A stretch of 64,000 nucleotides of DNA from Natrinema amylolyticus_A (GCF_042678045.1 NZ_JBHUDI010000007.1:62001-126000), one strand, 5' to 3'; counted from the first letter of the stretch, positions 37,610 to 47,088 are shown. A program made the numbers and translations. The notes: generated by a model from the letters alone, not told the origin.

Positions 37610-37896
37610 GGATCATTTCGATGTGAGAATTAGGTGCGGAATCTGATTCTGCTCAGAATCTCGTATCCGCGCGCGTGCGCGAGAAACACGAACCACTCAG
37701 AATTTGAGATCCGAAACTGTGGATCGCCGCCGAGAAAAATCTATACAGCTGTATTTGGTTTATAGAATGTGGTTTTGCACGCTCGAGTACCGGAGACTCC
37801 CGAAATCGCCCGCGAGAGGCGTTTCAGATTGCACTTGGTTAAAGAAGCGTTTAACCAAGGGACTTTACGAGGGTCGACACTGTACCCCACATACGA
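37610..37896. promoter_or_regulatory. integrase upstream region rich in inverted repeats
   Basis: No gene. A perfect 10-bp inverted repeat, cttggttaaa-gaagcg-tttaaccaag, spans 37834-37859, just 37 nt before the integrase ATG. A second imperfect one (gaaatcgcc...ggcgtttc) spans 37802-37824 and a GC-rich palindrome lies near 37668-37682. They could be integrase arm sites, an att site or a repressor operator. No tRNA gene or tRNA 3' end is recognisable. Confidence 0.5.
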
Positions 37897-39039
37897 ATGT
37901 CTGGATCGACGGAACGCCGGGCTTCCTCCGGGGGGACGACCGTCCACGAAGCCATCGAGAGCTACCTTCGGTACAAGATCAACGCCGACGGTTCGAAGAC
38001 GACCATGCGCTCACCACTGCGTGAGTTTGCCGACCACTGTCGAGACGAGCGTGACCTCGAGTTCGTCGACGACCTCACACCCCACGATGTCCGCAGTTAC
38101 AGCGAGCACCTCTACGACCGCGTCGTAATCGACGAGAACCTGGCGGCTTCAACCGCTCACAACTACTTCGCCTACGTCCGAGCTTTTCTCTCCTGGTCGG
38201 TGCGAGAACAACACCTCGAGTCGAACCCGGCAAATACGAACACCGCGATGGACCCGCTGCCAGAGGACGATGGGAAACGCAAGCGCCAGTACTGGAGCGC
38301 CGAGGACCGCGAGACGTTGCTCGAGTACGCCACCAAACGCGTGGACATGGCTCTCAAGGGAACCATCCGGACCGATGTAGAGGCGGCCTTCCGTGACCGG
38401 GCGACCGTCGTCATGCTCGACGGGACAGGGGCGCGTGGTGCTGAGTTGTTCGCTGATCCGAAAGACGACAAGCGTAACGGCCTCCGGTGGAAGGACGTCG
38501 ATTTCGACGAGCGGCTGATCGAAGTCTACGGCAAGTCCCGTGAGTACGAACAGGCCCCGTTCCCCGCAAGCGTCCACGATGTCCTCAAGCGATGGTACCG
38601 GGTGCAAGAGCCGACGACTGAAGCGTGGCCCGTCTTTCCGACCGGTCATTACGGCTCGAAAAAGCGCACACTCGAGGATGCACTTGGCGAAAAGGCAGTC
38701 TCTCGGGCGCTCGAGGATAGGGGTGACGGCGGGAAAACCGAGGTCCTCGATCGTCTGCACCGCGAGCACGAGGTACCGCCGCCGTCGATCTCGAAAGAGG
38801 GCGTTCGCCGGTTGTTGAAACGGCTCACCGACGAAGCCGGAATCGATCCGGACGGCGAGTACGACTATCTGACGCTGCATGGCGCTCGGCGGGCACTCGG
38901 GCGCGACCTCTATACCAGCGGGATGTCGGAAAAGGCTCAGGAAGCGTTACGACACAACTCTATCGAGACTACTCACGAGGCCTACGCCGACGTCAAGATG
39001 AAGGACGTCTCCGATTCGATTGACGACGTTCGTGGCTGA
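37897..39039 (+). CDS. tyrosine recombinase (integrase)
   Basis: Protein of 380 aa. A SAM-like core-binding N-terminus (about 15-110) is followed by the catalytic domain. The residues are R180 (TGARGAEL), K213 (YGKSREYE), H328/R331 (LHGARRAL), H353 and Y363 (ETTHEAYADV), so the R-K-H-R-H-Y set is complete. A long insertion (about 245-300) between the hairpin Lys and the HxxR motif is a haloarchaeal trait. It may integrate the element or resolve its multimers. Confidence 0.9.
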   Translation: MSGSTERRASSGGTTVHEAIESYLRYKINADGSKTTMRSPLREFADHCRDERDLEFVDDLTPHDVRSYSEHLYDRVVIDENLAASTAHNYFAYVRAFLSWSVREQHLESNPANTNTAMDPLPEDDGKRKRQYWSAEDRETLLEYATKRVDMALKGTIRTDVEAAFRDRATVVMLDGTGARGAELFADPKDDKRNGLRWKDVDFDERLIEVYGKSREYEQAPFPASVHDVLKRWYRVQEPTTEAWPVFPTGHYGSKKRTLEDALGEKAVSRALEDRGDGGKTEVLDRLHREHEVPPPSISKEGVRRLLKRLTDEAGIDPDGEYDYLTLHGARRALGRDLYTSGMSEKAQEALRHNSIETTHEAYADVKMKDVSDSIDDVRG

Positions 39040-39578
39040 GAACGAACTCGAGATACCCCTTATTCTTCGGTTCTGGAATGGCTCTGTGGTGCTCGTCGAC
39101 GAACTACTCAAACAGTCAGCCAAAACAGCCATCACACTGCTGATGTTCGTTGGCCTACCAGATGCGAGCATAGACAACTTTAGAACGGGATCAAACTTTA
39201 GACGACTTTGCAACACGACCAAGAAGTTCGTCAATATGATTTGGCGGGCTGAATGAGCGACTCTCGCTGTGCGTCGGGCCATCTCCGCGAACCGACCGTC
39301 TGGCGACCTATTTCACCGGCAACCATCGATCGAGTAAGCCTGCAGAGAATGGCAGCGCTGTCACATCGGCGGCGTTCAGCCGCCGACAGACATACCTCCG
39401 TTTTGCTCACCGTAGCTCAACTGCTATCGACGACCTGTCAAGGCAGAATAGTGGATTCAGGTTGGGGCAGCTGGCGAGGCTTTGTTAGGTGGTAATAATA
39501 GACTGACAATTCAGTAGTAATATCTACATAGATCTAGTAGTGGTATTTATATATGGAATAAAATCAACAAACTCATTA
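39040..39578. other. non-coding gap with promoter of the hydroxamate operon
   Basis: About 540 bp between the integrase and the operon. A possible coding fragment lies near 39040-39256 but matches no family I know. A TATA box (tttatatat, 39546-39554) lies about 27-30 nt before the ATG at 39579 and fits a leaderless operon start. Confidence 0.45.
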
Positions 39579-40406
39579 ATGTTCAATGAAAATAACCTGG
39601 TGCTGCAAGCGAAAATGACCAATAGCTATAGCCGAACAGAATATAATGGGGTATTGTCATATGAAAAAGTAAAACAGTTCCACAAAGATGGATATCTCGG
39701 CCCGTTGAAAGCCTGTTCACCTGATGAGGCTGCCGAATTTGCCGAGTCGGTAGAAGTGGAGATTCTTAACGGTGATGGGTATCCACTGGACCACACAGAC
39801 AAATCGATTAGACATGACCGACACCGTGACTCTCAACTCGTCTACGACTTCCTTTCACAACCCTCTATCGTCAATCGAATTCAGTCCCTGTATGGGCCTG
39901 ATCTCCTGTTATGGACATCCCATTTCTGGGAGAAAGAACCGGGTGAAAGCGGCGTTCCGTGGCATCAGGAACAGCACTTCAGTGCGGTTGAACCGCCGGT
40001 GACTGCAACGATTGATCTTGCCCTTGATCCAGTCGACGAAACCTCTGGTTGTATGGAAGTGATCCCTGGATCACACGAACAGTTTGTTCCACATGGCGAG
40101 GCTGCAGGTGCGGAGTCACAAGGATTAGCCGATTCTGAGTACGTTGATCAGAGCTGTGCGCGTTCAATCCCGCTCAAAGCAGGGGAGTTTGTGCTATATA
40201 ACTCTCGGCTGCTTCATCGGACACTTGCGAATGGTACTGATCGCGAGCGGCGTTCGGTTTCTTGTCGTATGACACCTCCGATAATAAACATCCAACATGA
40301 GTCTCCCCTCATGTACGATGACCATGCCTCAATCGTTGTTAGTGGTGAGGATCGCTATGGAATCAATCGGACCGTCGAGCCACCGTCTTCGGAGGTGAAA
40401 GAATGA
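39579..40406 (+). CDS. PhyH-type 2-oxoglutarate dioxygenase
   Basis: Protein of 275 aa with the start at ATG 39579 supported by the TATA box; an ATG at 39615 is the alternative. The PhyH fold carries an iron site with H129 and E131 (WHQEQ, an HxE rather than the usual HxD) and H213 (LLHRT), with a downstream Arg (RRSVSCR) for 2-oxoglutarate. Such enzymes hydroxylate small molecules or amino-acid side chains. It is the first gene of a tight four-gene operon with siderophore-type enzymes. Substrate unknown. Confidence 0.82.
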   Translation: MFNENNLVLQAKMTNSYSRTEYNGVLSYEKVKQFHKDGYLGPLKACSPDEAAEFAESVEVEILNGDGYPLDHTDKSIRHDRHRDSQLVYDFLSQPSIVNRIQSLYGPDLLLWTSHFWEKEPGESGVPWHQEQHFSAVEPPVTATIDLALDPVDETSGCMEVIPGSHEQFVPHGEAAGAESQGLADSEYVDQSCARSIPLKAGEFVLYNSRLLHRTLANGTDRERRSVSCRMTPPIINIQHESPLMYDDHASIVVSGEDRYGINRTVEPPSSEVKE

Positions 40407-41014
40407 CTTGTGCACGTGGAGTCATTGAGAAAGAATACACCTTCCAAGTATACGACGAGCGGATCGATAAGACGATTTCTTTCCGAAAAGCAACACTCGA
40501 ACGAGATCTCGGACGCCTTCACCGATGGCTGAACGAGCCACATGTCAAGCCCTACTGGGAGCGTGATTACCCATTACCAAAATTTAGGAAATATCTCGAA
40601 GACACCCTTGTTGATGACCATCACACCCCGTATATTGGCTACCTTGATCACGTTCCAATGAGTTACTGGGAAGCTTACTGGTCAGTTGACGATAAACTCT
40701 CTGCGGAGTACGATGCTAGAGCTGCAGATCGGGGAATCCATCTTCTTATTGGACCTCCAGAGTTTCTCGGTCACGGATATGCTACGCCGCTGTTAGAGGC
40801 GATGACAAGGCTACAATTCCAACATTCGGAAACGAATCGAATCGTTAGCGAACCGGATATCCGTAACAAGAGAGTTCACCGTGTGTTCGAAAACTGTGGG
40901 TTCAAGCCAGATCGAGAGATCGAACTTGAGTCAAAGGATGCCCTACTAATGATCTGCAATCGGGAACGCTTCGAAACTGAAATCCTGTCGCATCGGAGGA
41001 CAAACAATGAGTGA
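40403..41014 (+). CDS. siderophore-type N-acyltransferase (IucB/AlcB GNAT)
   Basis: Protein of 203 aa. GNAT fold of the siderophore-acetyltransferase group: LHRWLNEPHVKPYWERDYPL marks the N-terminal motif, and the acetyl-CoA region is LIGPPEFLGHGYATPLLEAM. IucB-type enzymes acetylate N6-hydroxylysine. Its ATG overlaps the dioxygenase stop (ATGA) and its own end overlaps the monooxygenase start by 8 nt. It is therefore probably co-translated with the enzyme that makes its hydroxylamine substrate. Confidence 0.86.
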   Translation: MTCARGVIEKEYTFQVYDERIDKTISFRKATLERDLGRLHRWLNEPHVKPYWERDYPLPKFRKYLEDTLVDDHHTPYIGYLDHVPMSYWEAYWSVDDKLSAEYDARAADRGIHLLIGPPEFLGHGYATPLLEAMTRLQFQHSETNRIVSEPDIRNKRVHRVFENCGFKPDREIELESKDALLMICNRERFETEILSHRRTNNE

Positions 41015-42362
41015 CGAAACACTCGACGTTGTTGGGATTGGACTCGGCCCGTTCAACCTATCACTCGCTGCGCTATTAGAGGGAGCGCCCGCTGATGTTG
41101 ATGCCGTCTTCCTCGAACAAGAGTCAGAGTTCAGTTGGCACGAAGGTATACTGATCGAGGGAACAACGCTTGAAGTTCCGTTTCTCGCAGATCTCGTGAC
41201 GATCACTGACCCAACTAATGAGTATAGTTTCTTGAATTATCTGCGAACGAAAAACCGGATTTACGAGTTCTATACGTACCGAAAATTCGAAATCCCTAGA
41301 CAAGAATACAACGAGTACTGTCGCTGGGTTGCAGAATCAATTAATGGGTGTCTGTTCTCCCGGCGTGTCACAGCAGTCGAATCAATCGATGAAGGATACA
41401 GGGTTGTTGCAGAGAACCCTACTACAGATGAGAACTACACCTACCGGACAGAGAACATCGTCATCGGCGTCGGAACTGAGCCAAACGTTCCAAACCAGTT
41501 CGCCAACTTGCCATCGGAGGATGTCTTCCATACAGCATCGTATCTCGATCGCCGCGAGCGCTGTCTCGGTGCTGAGAGCGTAACTGTCATTGGGTCCGGA
41601 CAAAGTGCTGCTGAAGTTATGAAAGATCTGGTTGAGTACCAATCCGAGAATGACTTCCAACTTGATTGGGTCACTCGCTCGGATGGATTCTTCCAGCTCG
41701 AGGAGTCAAAACTCGCACATCACCATTTCACACCGGACTATATTGACTACTTCTATCAGTTAGATGTCGAAAAAAAGGAACGGGTCCTCTCCAGTCAAGA
41801 CCACCTATACAAAGGGATAGACAAGTCAACTGGTGACGAACTATTCGACATACTATACAGACGCTCAATTAGGGAGAGTCCAGACGTCAGATTGCTTGCA
41901 GAGACGAATGTCAAAGATATTGAATATATAGGAACCGAAACAGCGCCACTATATGAATTGTCTTGTGAACAGTGGAGGCAGAATAAAACGTTCAGTCACA
42001 AATCAGAAGTAGTGATTCTAGGGACGGGATACAAGCGGTCGACGCCTGACTTCCTCCGTCCAATTACTCATCAGCTCGAATTAACAAAAGACGGTAAATA
42101 CAAACTTGACCGAGACTACCGGATTCCTAGCAACGGATACGGCACACTCTTCGCTCAGAACGCAGGATTACACACTCACGGAATGAATACGGCACATCTT
42201 GGACTCGGTTGTTACAGAAACGCTGTCATCGTCAATAGAATTCTTGAACGACAGTTATATCCTGAGGATACAGATACAGGTTTTCAGTGTTTCGATGTGA
42301 ATGACTTTATTGAATGTACAGTCAAACATAAAATTGACGGCGACCAAATAATCTCTGAGTAA
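41007..42362 (+). CDS. L-lysine/L-ornithine N-monooxygenase (IucD type)
   Basis: Protein of 451 aa. FAD site GIGLGPFNLSL at about 10-20, the family motif FLADLVTITDPTNEYSFLNYL, an NADPH site (GSGQSAAE, about 196-203) and the late motif AGLHTHGM. These are hallmarks of flavin N-hydroxylating monooxygenases (IucD, SidA). It would make N-hydroxylysine or N-hydroxyornithine from the free amino acid. The exact substrate cannot be told from the sequence. No downstream siderophore synthetase is present in the window. Confidence 0.9.
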   Translation: MSDETLDVVGIGLGPFNLSLAALLEGAPADVDAVFLEQESEFSWHEGILIEGTTLEVPFLADLVTITDPTNEYSFLNYLRTKNRIYEFYTYRKFEIPRQEYNEYCRWVAESINGCLFSRRVTAVESIDEGYRVVAENPTTDENYTYRTENIVIGVGTEPNVPNQFANLPSEDVFHTASYLDRRERCLGAESVTVIGSGQSAAEVMKDLVEYQSENDFQLDWVTRSDGFFQLEESKLAHHHFTPDYIDYFYQLDVEKKERVLSSQDHLYKGIDKSTGDELFDILYRRSIRESPDVRLLAETNVKDIEYIGTETAPLYELSCEQWRQNKTFSHKSEVVILGTGYKRSTPDFLRPITHQLELTKDGKYKLDRDYRIPSNGYGTLFAQNAGLHTHGMNTAHLGLGCYRNAVIVNRILERQLYPEDTDTGFQCFDVNDFIECTVKHKIDGDQIISE

Positions 42363-43298
42363 ATGAATTCAAAAAAGCACATTATTCTCTTCGTTGTTCT
42401 TGGGGCAATCTGGGGCGGTGCATACCCAGCAATAAGTATTGGTGTAGAGACTGTTCCGCCTATATTCTATGCTGCTGTGAGATACGATATCGCAAGTATC
42501 CTTATGCTCACCTATGTTTCCTTGAATATTAACTACTGGTACCCGCAGAATGTGGGTGATTGGATGAATGTCGCATTTGGTGGGTTATTCATTATTGGTG
42601 CATACAATGCCTTTCTCTTCGCCGGACAAACAATTGTTCCAAGTGCTGTTGCAGCCGTTCTCGTCGGATTAATGCCGGTATTCACGTCATTCATCTCTCA
42701 AATTTTAGTCCCTGATAAAGATATATCTGTTTTAGGTATTATTGGAATCATGCTAGGCTTTGTTGGAATCATCTTTATTTCTCGCCCCGATCCATCTCAT
42801 CTTCTCGGTGGAGATACAGTCGGGCAATTGCTGGTGATCATTGCAGCAGCCAGTATGGCACTTGGAAGCGTTCTCACCGAGCGAGTCGATTCTGATCAAC
42901 CAGCGATCACGATGGAGGCGTGGTCAATGTTTCTCGGGGCAATCGTGTTACATATAGCTGCGACCCAGACTACCTCTTCACCGTGGACAATCCAGTGGAC
43001 CTCATCAGCGATCCTAATGCTAGTGTATTTGTCCGTTCTTTCGAGCGCAGTTGCCTATCTCATCTATTTTTATTTGCTGAGAGAGTTAGGTGCATTTGAA
43101 ATGAACTTCGTTGCCTACGTAGCGGCAGCGTTCGGTGTTATCATCGGTTGGGCAGCACTACAGGATCAGATCACCGCTTACACGCTAGTCGGGTTCGTTT
43201 GCATCTTCTGTGGTTTTCTCCTGTTAAAAAAAGACCAAATCAAACATGTAGCGTCGATCAAGCGCATAGAATCGATGGCCCGTGGCAAATTTCCATAG
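42363..43298 (+). CDS. EamA-family (DMT) exporter
   Basis: Protein of 311 aa with about ten hydrophobic helices in two repeated EamA halves (first helix LFVVLGAIWGGAYPAISIG; second half begins GQLLVIIAAASMALGSVL). These carry amino acids and small metabolites out of cells. The gene follows the monooxygenase directly (TAA then ATG), so it is likely to export the operon's product or a precursor. Confidence 0.87.
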   Translation: MNSKKHIILFVVLGAIWGGAYPAISIGVETVPPIFYAAVRYDIASILMLTYVSLNINYWYPQNVGDWMNVAFGGLFIIGAYNAFLFAGQTIVPSAVAAVLVGLMPVFTSFISQILVPDKDISVLGIIGIMLGFVGIIFISRPDPSHLLGGDTVGQLLVIIAAASMALGSVLTERVDSDQPAITMEAWSMFLGAIVLHIAATQTTSSPWTIQWTSSAILMLVYLSVLSSAVAYLIYFYLLRELGAFEMNFVAYVAAAFGVIIGWAALQDQITAYTLVGFVCIFCGFLLLKKDQIKHVASIKRIESMARGKFP

Positions 43299-43400
43299 GG
43301 TATGCGGCTCACTACCGGGGTCGAATCAAGATTGTGATCTTTCACTTAATCGTATAGCAACACTAATCTGTATTTTGGATATTACGGTCTACGCGACAAG

Positions 43401-45050
43401 ATGGATGCAGATCCGCTGGACACCTTTGGAAAAGGAGAATTGAACGGACAAGTCGACCCTGATTCGCTCATCGCAGAGATCGGACTGGATGAACAAGAGA
43501 TCGAGTTGCGAAAGGAGTTCGTCCACTTTGACGCGGACGACGAGGGCCGACTGTCGGACCTCGAGGGGATGCTCCGAGAGAATCTGGAGGAGATCGCCGA
43601 GCGGTTCTACGCGAACCTCACTCCCCACGAGGAGACCATGGGGGTGATCCGTCGCTCTCCAAAGGGGGTCGAACAGCTGAAACAGACCCAGCGAGCGTAC
43701 CTCCTGACGCTCGCGACAGGGTCGTATGATCGCGACTATTTCCGGAACCGCGCCCGCATCGGCAAACTCCACCACCTTCTCGGGATGCCCCTGAAACACT
43801 ACATCGGTCAGTACGGGGTGTACTACGAACTGTTATTTGACGAACTCGACGATCGTGTCCAAGAGAACGTCGTTGCAGCAATCAAAGAGTGGGCTGCTGA
43901 ACAGACCGAGGACAACGAAAGCAGTGGCGGCTTGGCAGGGGCACTGGGAGCTTTTCGGTCCTCAAGCGACGATACGGAGGTCGAACTCACCGAGTCGCTT
44001 GAGGAGACTGTGCGCGAGGAGATTCACCGGGGGCTGTGGGACATTCTCTCCGTGCTCCGCATTCTCAACCTTGACATGCAGGTCGCGACCGACACGTACG
44101 TTCACTCGTACAACCAGCAGCTGGAGCAGGCCAACCAGCGCCGTAAGCAATTGGCCGCAGAGGTCAAAACCGACGTCCAGATGCCTCTAGAGGAACTAGA
44201 CTCGGTTTCCGATGAGGTCGCCGACAGCACCCAAGAGATCAGCGACCACGCAATCGGCGCCACGGAGGACCTCCAAGAGGTCGCTGCAGAAGTGTCCGAC
44301 GTCAGCGCTGCCATCGAAGAAATTGCCTCCACTGCCGAAGAAGTCGAGCGCCGGAGTCACCGCGCCGAACGCCAGGCCCGCAATGGCCGCCAGTCGGCCA
44401 AAGAGGCGATGGGGTCAATTCGCATGGTTCAAAATCAGGCCAAGACTGTGTCCGAGGACATCGAAGCACTAGCAGAGGAGGCCCAATCGATCGACGACGT
44501 GCTAAAAGACCTTGACGACATGGCTCAACGGATGGACATGATCGCCAACACTGCGACGAACAAGGCCCGGCAGAACGACGCGGACGGCGGCGTCGCCAAC
44601 GCCCTCGCAGAGCAGATCGGGTTGTTCGTAAACTCGTCCCGCGACCAGATCGACGAAATCGAATCCCAGATGAGCGACCTCAAGACGACCATTGCCGCCT
44701 CAACCGCTCGGATCGAAACCACATTCGAGCGACTCGACGAGGGGATCGGTCGGGTTGAGACCGTGATGGACGACATGGACGATATTCACGAGGCGATCGA
44801 AGAGACTTCTCACGGCATGGAGGAGATCGCAGCTGCGACCGATCAGACCGCCGAGAGTGCCGATACGATGCAGACGATGGTCACCGACGCATCCCGGTCG
44901 GCACAGAACGTCTCCCGAAAGATCCAGGACGTTGCCGCTGCCAACGAGGAATTGACTGCCAAAACTAGTGAAATCGCGACTACGGTTGGGAGACTCACTG
45001 ACGAAGGTCAGCCTGTGCAGGGAGATCGGGAATCTTCACTGAGAGACTGA
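43401..45050 (+). CDS. HemAT-like globin sensor with degenerate MCP domain
   Basis: Protein of 549 aa. The N-terminal ~180 residues are a protoglobin/HemAT-type globin; the proximal His is probably H124 (IGKLHHLLG, cf. IGKIHDVLG of HemAT). A long coiled-coil follows with methyl-accepting chemotaxis repeats. The usual signalling tip (EAARAGE...GFAVVADEVR) is not present: residues ~371-410 read MAQRMDMIANTATNKARQND, then VANALAEQIG. CheA/CheW binding is therefore doubtful. A TATA-like gtatttt lies about 30 nt before the ATG. It would sense O2 or another gas ligand. Confidence 0.85.
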   Translation: MDADPLDTFGKGELNGQVDPDSLIAEIGLDEQEIELRKEFVHFDADDEGRLSDLEGMLRENLEEIAERFYANLTPHEETMGVIRRSPKGVEQLKQTQRAYLLTLATGSYDRDYFRNRARIGKLHHLLGMPLKHYIGQYGVYYELLFDELDDRVQENVVAAIKEWAAEQTEDNESSGGLAGALGAFRSSSDDTEVELTESLEETVREEIHRGLWDILSVLRILNLDMQVATDTYVHSYNQQLEQANQRRKQLAAEVKTDVQMPLEELDSVSDEVADSTQEISDHAIGATEDLQEVAAEVSDVSAAIEEIASTAEEVERRSHRAERQARNGRQSAKEAMGSIRMVQNQAKTVSEDIEALAEEAQSIDDVLKDLDDMAQRMDMIANTATNKARQNDADGGVANALAEQIGLFVNSSRDQIDEIESQMSDLKTTIAASTARIETTFERLDEGIGRVETVMDDMDDIHEAIEETSHGMEEIAAATDQTAESADTMQTMVTDASRSAQNVSRKIQDVAAANEELTAKTSEIATTVGRLTDEGQPVQGDRESSLRD

Positions 45051-45474
45051 CCGCCATCGACAGGGTGAACGGGGGCTTAGACAGTGCGTCGAACTCAAAG
45101 TCGCCTCCCTAACATAGCCTGAGGCATATGCAACCACGATCATTTGGTCGCGTCGCAAAGCCGTCTCGAGTTTGCCGTTGAGAGTCGCGTCGGCATCTTA
45201 CTACAGACAGCGATATTGCGTTAGAATGGCGTGCACCGAGTACACGTAGTTTAGAGAGCGTTAGAGATAGGCACTACTGGACCGTCTACTCACCCACAGC
45301 TCGAACTCTAGACCGCTTTGAGACAGCACCCACTTCTTGATGCCAAGACGAGTTGATTGACGCCTATAGAGACGTGCTCCAGACGAGTTTGAGATGGATG
45401 ACCGGTTGAATAATTCTGGAAGATGGGGCAAAATTATTATTGGACTTCAATACGGGTAGTCAGAATGTCTATTC
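45051..45474. other. non-coding gap upstream of tfb
   Basis: About 420 bp with no gene seen. An AT-rich element (aaattattat, 45431-45440) precedes the TFB start and may be its promoter. Nothing else stands out. Confidence 0.4.
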
Positions 45475-46452
45475 ATGGTGCGGCCAACGCAGCAGCGCGA
45501 ACATGATCGGATGTCGGTAACGAAAACCGACGAACATGAACATGAAAATGAGAGTGAAAAGCAGACGTGTCCTGAATGCGATTCAGGCGCTCTCGTTGCT
45601 AGCAACGATAGTAATGAAATCATTTGTGAGGAGTGCGGCCTCGTTATCGAAGAGCAAAATATCGACCACGGGCCAGAATGGCGCGCGTTCAATCATGCCG
45701 AACGGCAGAACAAAAGCCGGGTTGGTGCACCCACAACCCAAACGATGCACGACAAAGGGTTGACCACCCAGATTGATTGGAAAAACAAGGACGCACACGG
45801 AAGATCGATCTCCTCAAAGAAGCGGAATCAGTTGCATCGACTGCGCAAATGGCAAGAACGGATTCGAACCAAGGATGCAGGTGAACGAAACCTCCAGTTT
45901 GCGCTTTCGGAAATCGATCGCATGGCGTCGGCACTCGGTGTCCCCCGTTCTGTTCGAGAGGTCGCATCGGTGATCTACCGACAAGCGCTCAGCAATGACT
46001 TGATTCGTGGACGGTCTATCGAGGGCGTCGCCACGAGCTGTCTCTACGCTGGCTGTCGCCAAGAGGGGATTCCGCGGAGTCTTGAAGAGGTGACTGAGGT
46101 CTCTCGCGTGGGGAAGAAAGAAATCGGGCGCACATATCGCTATATCGCTAAGGAACTTTCCCTCGAGATGAAACCAGCCGATCCTAAAGAGTACGTCCCA
46201 CGATTTTGTTCTGACCTCGAGGTAAGTGAAGAAGTGAAGATGAAGGCGATCAAAATTATCGATGAGTCTGCTGAACAGGGTCTGCTTTCAGGGAAGTCGC
46301 CAACGGGATTTGCGGCAGCAGCCATTTATGCGGCATCACTTCTCTGTAACGAGAAAAAGACCCAAAGGGAAGTTGCTGAGGTTGCGCAGGTGACTGAGGT
46401 TACCATTCGGAATCGGTATCAAGAACAGATCGAAGCGATGGGTCTCAACTGA
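45475..46452 (+). CDS. tfb: transcription initiation factor IIB (TFB)
   Basis: Protein of 325 aa. A zinc ribbon (C32, C35, C51, C54) is followed by the B-finger (GPEWRAF) and two cyclin-like repeats (about 130-310), ending in a BRE-recognising helix-turn-helix (TQREVAEVAQVTEVTIRNRY). Haloarchaea encode several TFBs that pair with TBPs to direct gene sets. This one lies on an accessory element and may drive element genes or host stress genes. A second Met at residue 13 is an alternative start. Confidence 0.92.
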   Translation: MVRPTQQREHDRMSVTKTDEHEHENESEKQTCPECDSGALVASNDSNEIICEECGLVIEEQNIDHGPEWRAFNHAERQNKSRVGAPTTQTMHDKGLTTQIDWKNKDAHGRSISSKKRNQLHRLRKWQERIRTKDAGERNLQFALSEIDRMASALGVPRSVREVASVIYRQALSNDLIRGRSIEGVATSCLYAGCRQEGIPRSLEEVTEVSRVGKKEIGRTYRYIAKELSLEMKPADPKEYVPRFCSDLEVSEEVKMKAIKIIDESAEQGLLSGKSPTGFAAAAIYAASLLCNEKKTQREVAEVAQVTEVTIRNRYQEQIEAMGLN

Positions 46453-46512
46453 CACTGAGGCTGAGGAAGAAATACACCACTGCTACGAAACGACTGACTG
46501 CTGCCAGATCGG

Positions 46513-47067
46513 CTACTCGTTGGCCGCGAGCTCGCCGAGAACACGGTCACCGAACGCAAGCACGAGTAATGCGCCGACCAGATCGAAGACAATGTCCAAG
46601 AACGTGTCTTTCCGGCCGTAGGTGACGAGTATCGGCTCGAGATCCAGGCGTTTCGCCGTTGCGTGAATAGCATACTCGATGGTTTCCCAGACAAGCCCGA
46701 GACTGATGACGGCGGCAACGACCCGAGGGCCAGGATCGCGCCCCTTCCTGCGACTGACCACATAGACGATCCCGGCCAGAATCGACGAGGAATGTGCGTG
46801 TGTAAGGTGATCCCACCACCAGACGTCGTCATAGGGACCGAGCATGCCGACAGCATGAGTAACCATCGCGGTGTTCACGTAGGCTCGCTGCCACGGCTGA
46901 AGTTTAACACCATACGCACGCGTGACGACCGTGGGAAGGTATGTGCCGATCGCCGCAACGACGGCATTGATGACCGCGCCTGGATCCCGGCGTCGGAGTC
47001 CGACGAGGAACACTGTGAGAAGCGTATATCTGGCCTCACGGCCCGCTCCATGCTCAGCTGTTGACAT
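46513..47067 (-). CDS. YjdF/DUF2238-like membrane protein
   Basis: Protein of 184 aa with about five hydrophobic segments and motifs shared with DUF2238/YjdF proteins (WWWDHLTHAHSSSILAG, later ETIEYAIHA and RKDTFLDIVFDLVGA). The His/Asp/Glu pattern could bind metal within the membrane. Function unknown. A 36-aa ORF just upstream (47089-47199) may be in the same operon. Confidence 0.78.
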   Translation of the reverse strand: MSTAEHGAGREARYTLLTVFLVGLRRRDPGAVINAVVAAIGTYLPTVVTRAYGVKLQPWQRAYVNTAMVTHAVGMLGPYDDVWWWDHLTHAHSSSILAGIVYVVSRRKGRDPGPRVVAAVISLGLVWETIEYAIHATAKRLDLEPILVTYGRKDTFLDIVFDLVGALLVLAFGDRVLGELAANE

Positions 47068-47088
47068 ACTCGTTCTAGAATAAACTGA

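Noticed and set aside
39040..39256. Transposase fragment after the integrase
   Set aside because: The frame has a few protein-like stretches but no family match that I can support.
39579..43298. Complete aerobactin-like siderophore cluster
   Set aside because: The synthetase genes IucA and IucC are absent and a dioxygenase is present instead.
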